Shown one piece after another: positions 63,199-64,000 of a DNA stretch of 64,000 nt; position 1 is the first letter of the stretch; each line of letters begins with the position of its first letter. The notes beneath the pieces are model-generated. The model was not told the origin of the DNA. It worked only from the letters and a program-made list of their open reading frames with translations, and did no database searches. Made by a program: the position numbers and the translations under genes. Source of the DNA: Onthophagus taurus (Eukaryota > Arthropoda > Insecta > Coleoptera > Scarabaeidae); contig NC_091976.1 in NCBI RefSeq assembly GCF_036711975.1, forward strand, positions 4,402,001 to 4,466,000. Reading direction: 5' to 3'.

Positions 63199-63722
63199 CT
63201 TTGAATAACCGTTATACTTAACAGAAAACCGAGAGAATATTGCAACTGGTAAAAACCGCAATGTGTGCCAAATAGTCGCGGCAGCCGACTCGGCTGCCGA
63301 TTCGGCGAAAACCGCCGTGTCTGTCATCGCCCTAAGTTGGAGGGTTGCCGCTGCTGCTGCTTAGGTGAAGGACGTGATGATGTTGATGACACATGTTGAA
63401 CAGGCTCCGCTGACGTACTTGATGAAGGGTTGGAGGGTTGTTGTTTAGGCGGATGACGCAATGATGCCTGTTGAACCGGACCGGCCGATGTACTTTGTAA
63501 AGATGATGGTAGTGGTGGTGGCGGCGGCGCAACACAACGTGGAACATTTAGTCCATGTACGCTTCTTTGATGGTGTTTCAATTTGTCAGATCTTGAATAA
63601 CCTTTTTCGCAGATACGGCATTTAAAGTTCGATTCCCGCACATCACCGTGTTTCACAAGTATATGCCGGGTAAGATTGTGTTTTAAGGTAAACGCACCGT
63701 TACACACTTTGCAAAGAAACAT

Positions 63723-64000
63723 TTTATTACGAAATTTAATAAATTTACGCGACGACCGCTAACGCTGAACTGATAAGCAGCTAGGCGTGTGATTAGAGTT
63801 ACGGTGGTCAGTCGACACTATCACGAGGTGATCACGTGATCCGAGAGGCGCGGTCACGTGATCAAATAGAAACTGTTGTAGTGGAGTTTATTATTTCCAA
63901 GTATTCCATCACATAAAAATTAATTTCCGATAAATTATTTAAACATAATTCTTCAATGGACGTCGTGTTATATATATCATCGTCGTCAACAAGCTGTAGA
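63723..64000. promoter_or_regulatory. Upstream region of PolB with two E-boxes
   Basis: No gene. The palindromes GATCACGTGATC (63830-63841) and TCACGTGATCA (63854-63864) each hold a CACGTG E-box, 22 bp apart, about 110-140 bp before the PolB start. A TATATATAT stretch is at about 63970. Confidence 0.45.

Larger units (their letters stand above)
60543..63332. mobile_element. PIF/Harbinger element H3
   Basis: 2790 bp; TSD TAA at 60540-60542 and 63333-63335. TIR GGGCGATGACAGACACGG, about 46 bp with three mismatches. Subterminal GCCGACTCGGC-type palindromes recur at about 60585, 60665 and 63275. It carries the interleaved transposase (minus) and MADF (plus) genes and sits between zinc fingers 2 and 3 of the P3 polymerase gene. 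Confidence 0.94.
55862..63722 (-). pseudogene. PolB: Protein-primed DNA polymerase B with N-terminal zinc fingers, split by two elements
   Basis: Reading pieces 63722-63333, 60539-57782 and 56748-55862 form one uninterrupted frame of 1344 codons if one TSD copy is kept at each break; I see no other lesion. Order: three C2H2 fingers (FLCKVCNGAF; FKCRICEKGY; CPICGVDFIS, the last beyond the H3 break), a Polinton-type N-terminal domain, a further Cys/His unit (LCDGCLTRFSSADKLLAH), exonuclease motif YADFESLL, an endonuclease-VII-like Cys/His unit (CIICQNPF, then DHCHISGKYRG), motif A WDANNLYLWA, motif B NNAVFGKTMEN and motif C MDTDSF. The gene would copy the element by protein priming. It is now disrupted by H3 and the mariner-like element. 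Confidence 0.93.
49193..64000. mobile_element. Polinton P3, left part
   Basis: The left end AGTAGATAAATAATG at 49193 matches the P2 end; the six bases before it are TAGCTC. It contains the terminal array, genes C, D and A-B as in P2, then PolB on the minus strand instead of integrase. Inserted elements: H4 (with PB2 inside), a mariner-like element and H3. The right end is not in the window. Confidence 0.88.

Noticed and set aside
63199-63327. Longer N-terminus of the H3 transposase beginning in the TIR
   Set aside because: It would place coding sequence in the terminal repeat; the Met at 63198 fits the family better.

Overview
This is an arthropod, almost certainly insect, window made of transposable elements nested in one another. 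I see no host single-copy gene. The pointers to an insect are an AT-rich background, introns of about 50-80 nt, and the element mix: three Polinton (Maverick) copies or relics, two piggyBacs, four PIF/Harbinger elements, one hAT, one mariner-like element, a foldback element, a P-element tail, a non-LTR tail and a tRNA-derived SINE. Most boundaries can be fixed to the base because target-site duplications (TSDs) are visible and the interrupted reading frames realign across them.

Layout. 1-3691: relic of an old Polinton (coiled-coil gene, then integrase), the integrase split by piggyBac PB1 (1369-3329). 3692-6569: Harbinger H1. 6573-9960: repeated copies of a small multi-exon Polinton-associated gene. 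10110-13926: a two-exon zinc-knuckle gene (called A-B here) split by a hAT (10670-13809). 14078-19130: orphan ORF, 86-bp tandem repeats and more old Polinton genes. 19131-41102: Polinton P2, with TSD TTTAGT and two gene-bearing terminal inverted repeats (TIRs) of more than 4 kb; its left TIR carries Harbinger H2. 41109-46040: continuation of the older Polinton gene that P2 landed in, itself split by a foldback element (41405-45649, 9-bp TSD). 46070-49192: decayed pieces of another Polinton, a non-LTR element and a P element. 49193-64000: left part of Polinton P3, whose gene A-B intron holds Harbinger H4 with piggyBac PB2 inside it, and whose zinc-finger PolB gene is split by Harbinger H3 and a mariner-like element.

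P2 reads as an endogenous virus. Leftward: packaging ATPase, DUF8207-type protein, fibre-like protein, integrase. Rightward, from a 45-bp divergent promoter: phospholipase A2 minor capsid protein, adenain-type protease (in the -1 frame behind an A AAA AAC slippery site), penton-like minor capsid protein, small basic protein, double-jelly-roll major capsid protein, a 175-aa accessory protein, a complete matrix metalloproteinase, and a chimera of an accessory domain with the integrase C-terminus. P2 has no PolB. P3 has PolB where P2 has integrase, beside the same TIR genes, so P2 probably lost PolB when its TIR was extended into the integrase gene.

The three two-gene Harbingers share a striking plan. 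A MADF-domain gene and the transposase gene lie on opposite strands with alternating exons, each gene's last large exon sitting in the other's intron. The foldback element carries a spliced SGNH-hydrolase-like gene between arms built of about 172-bp repeats.
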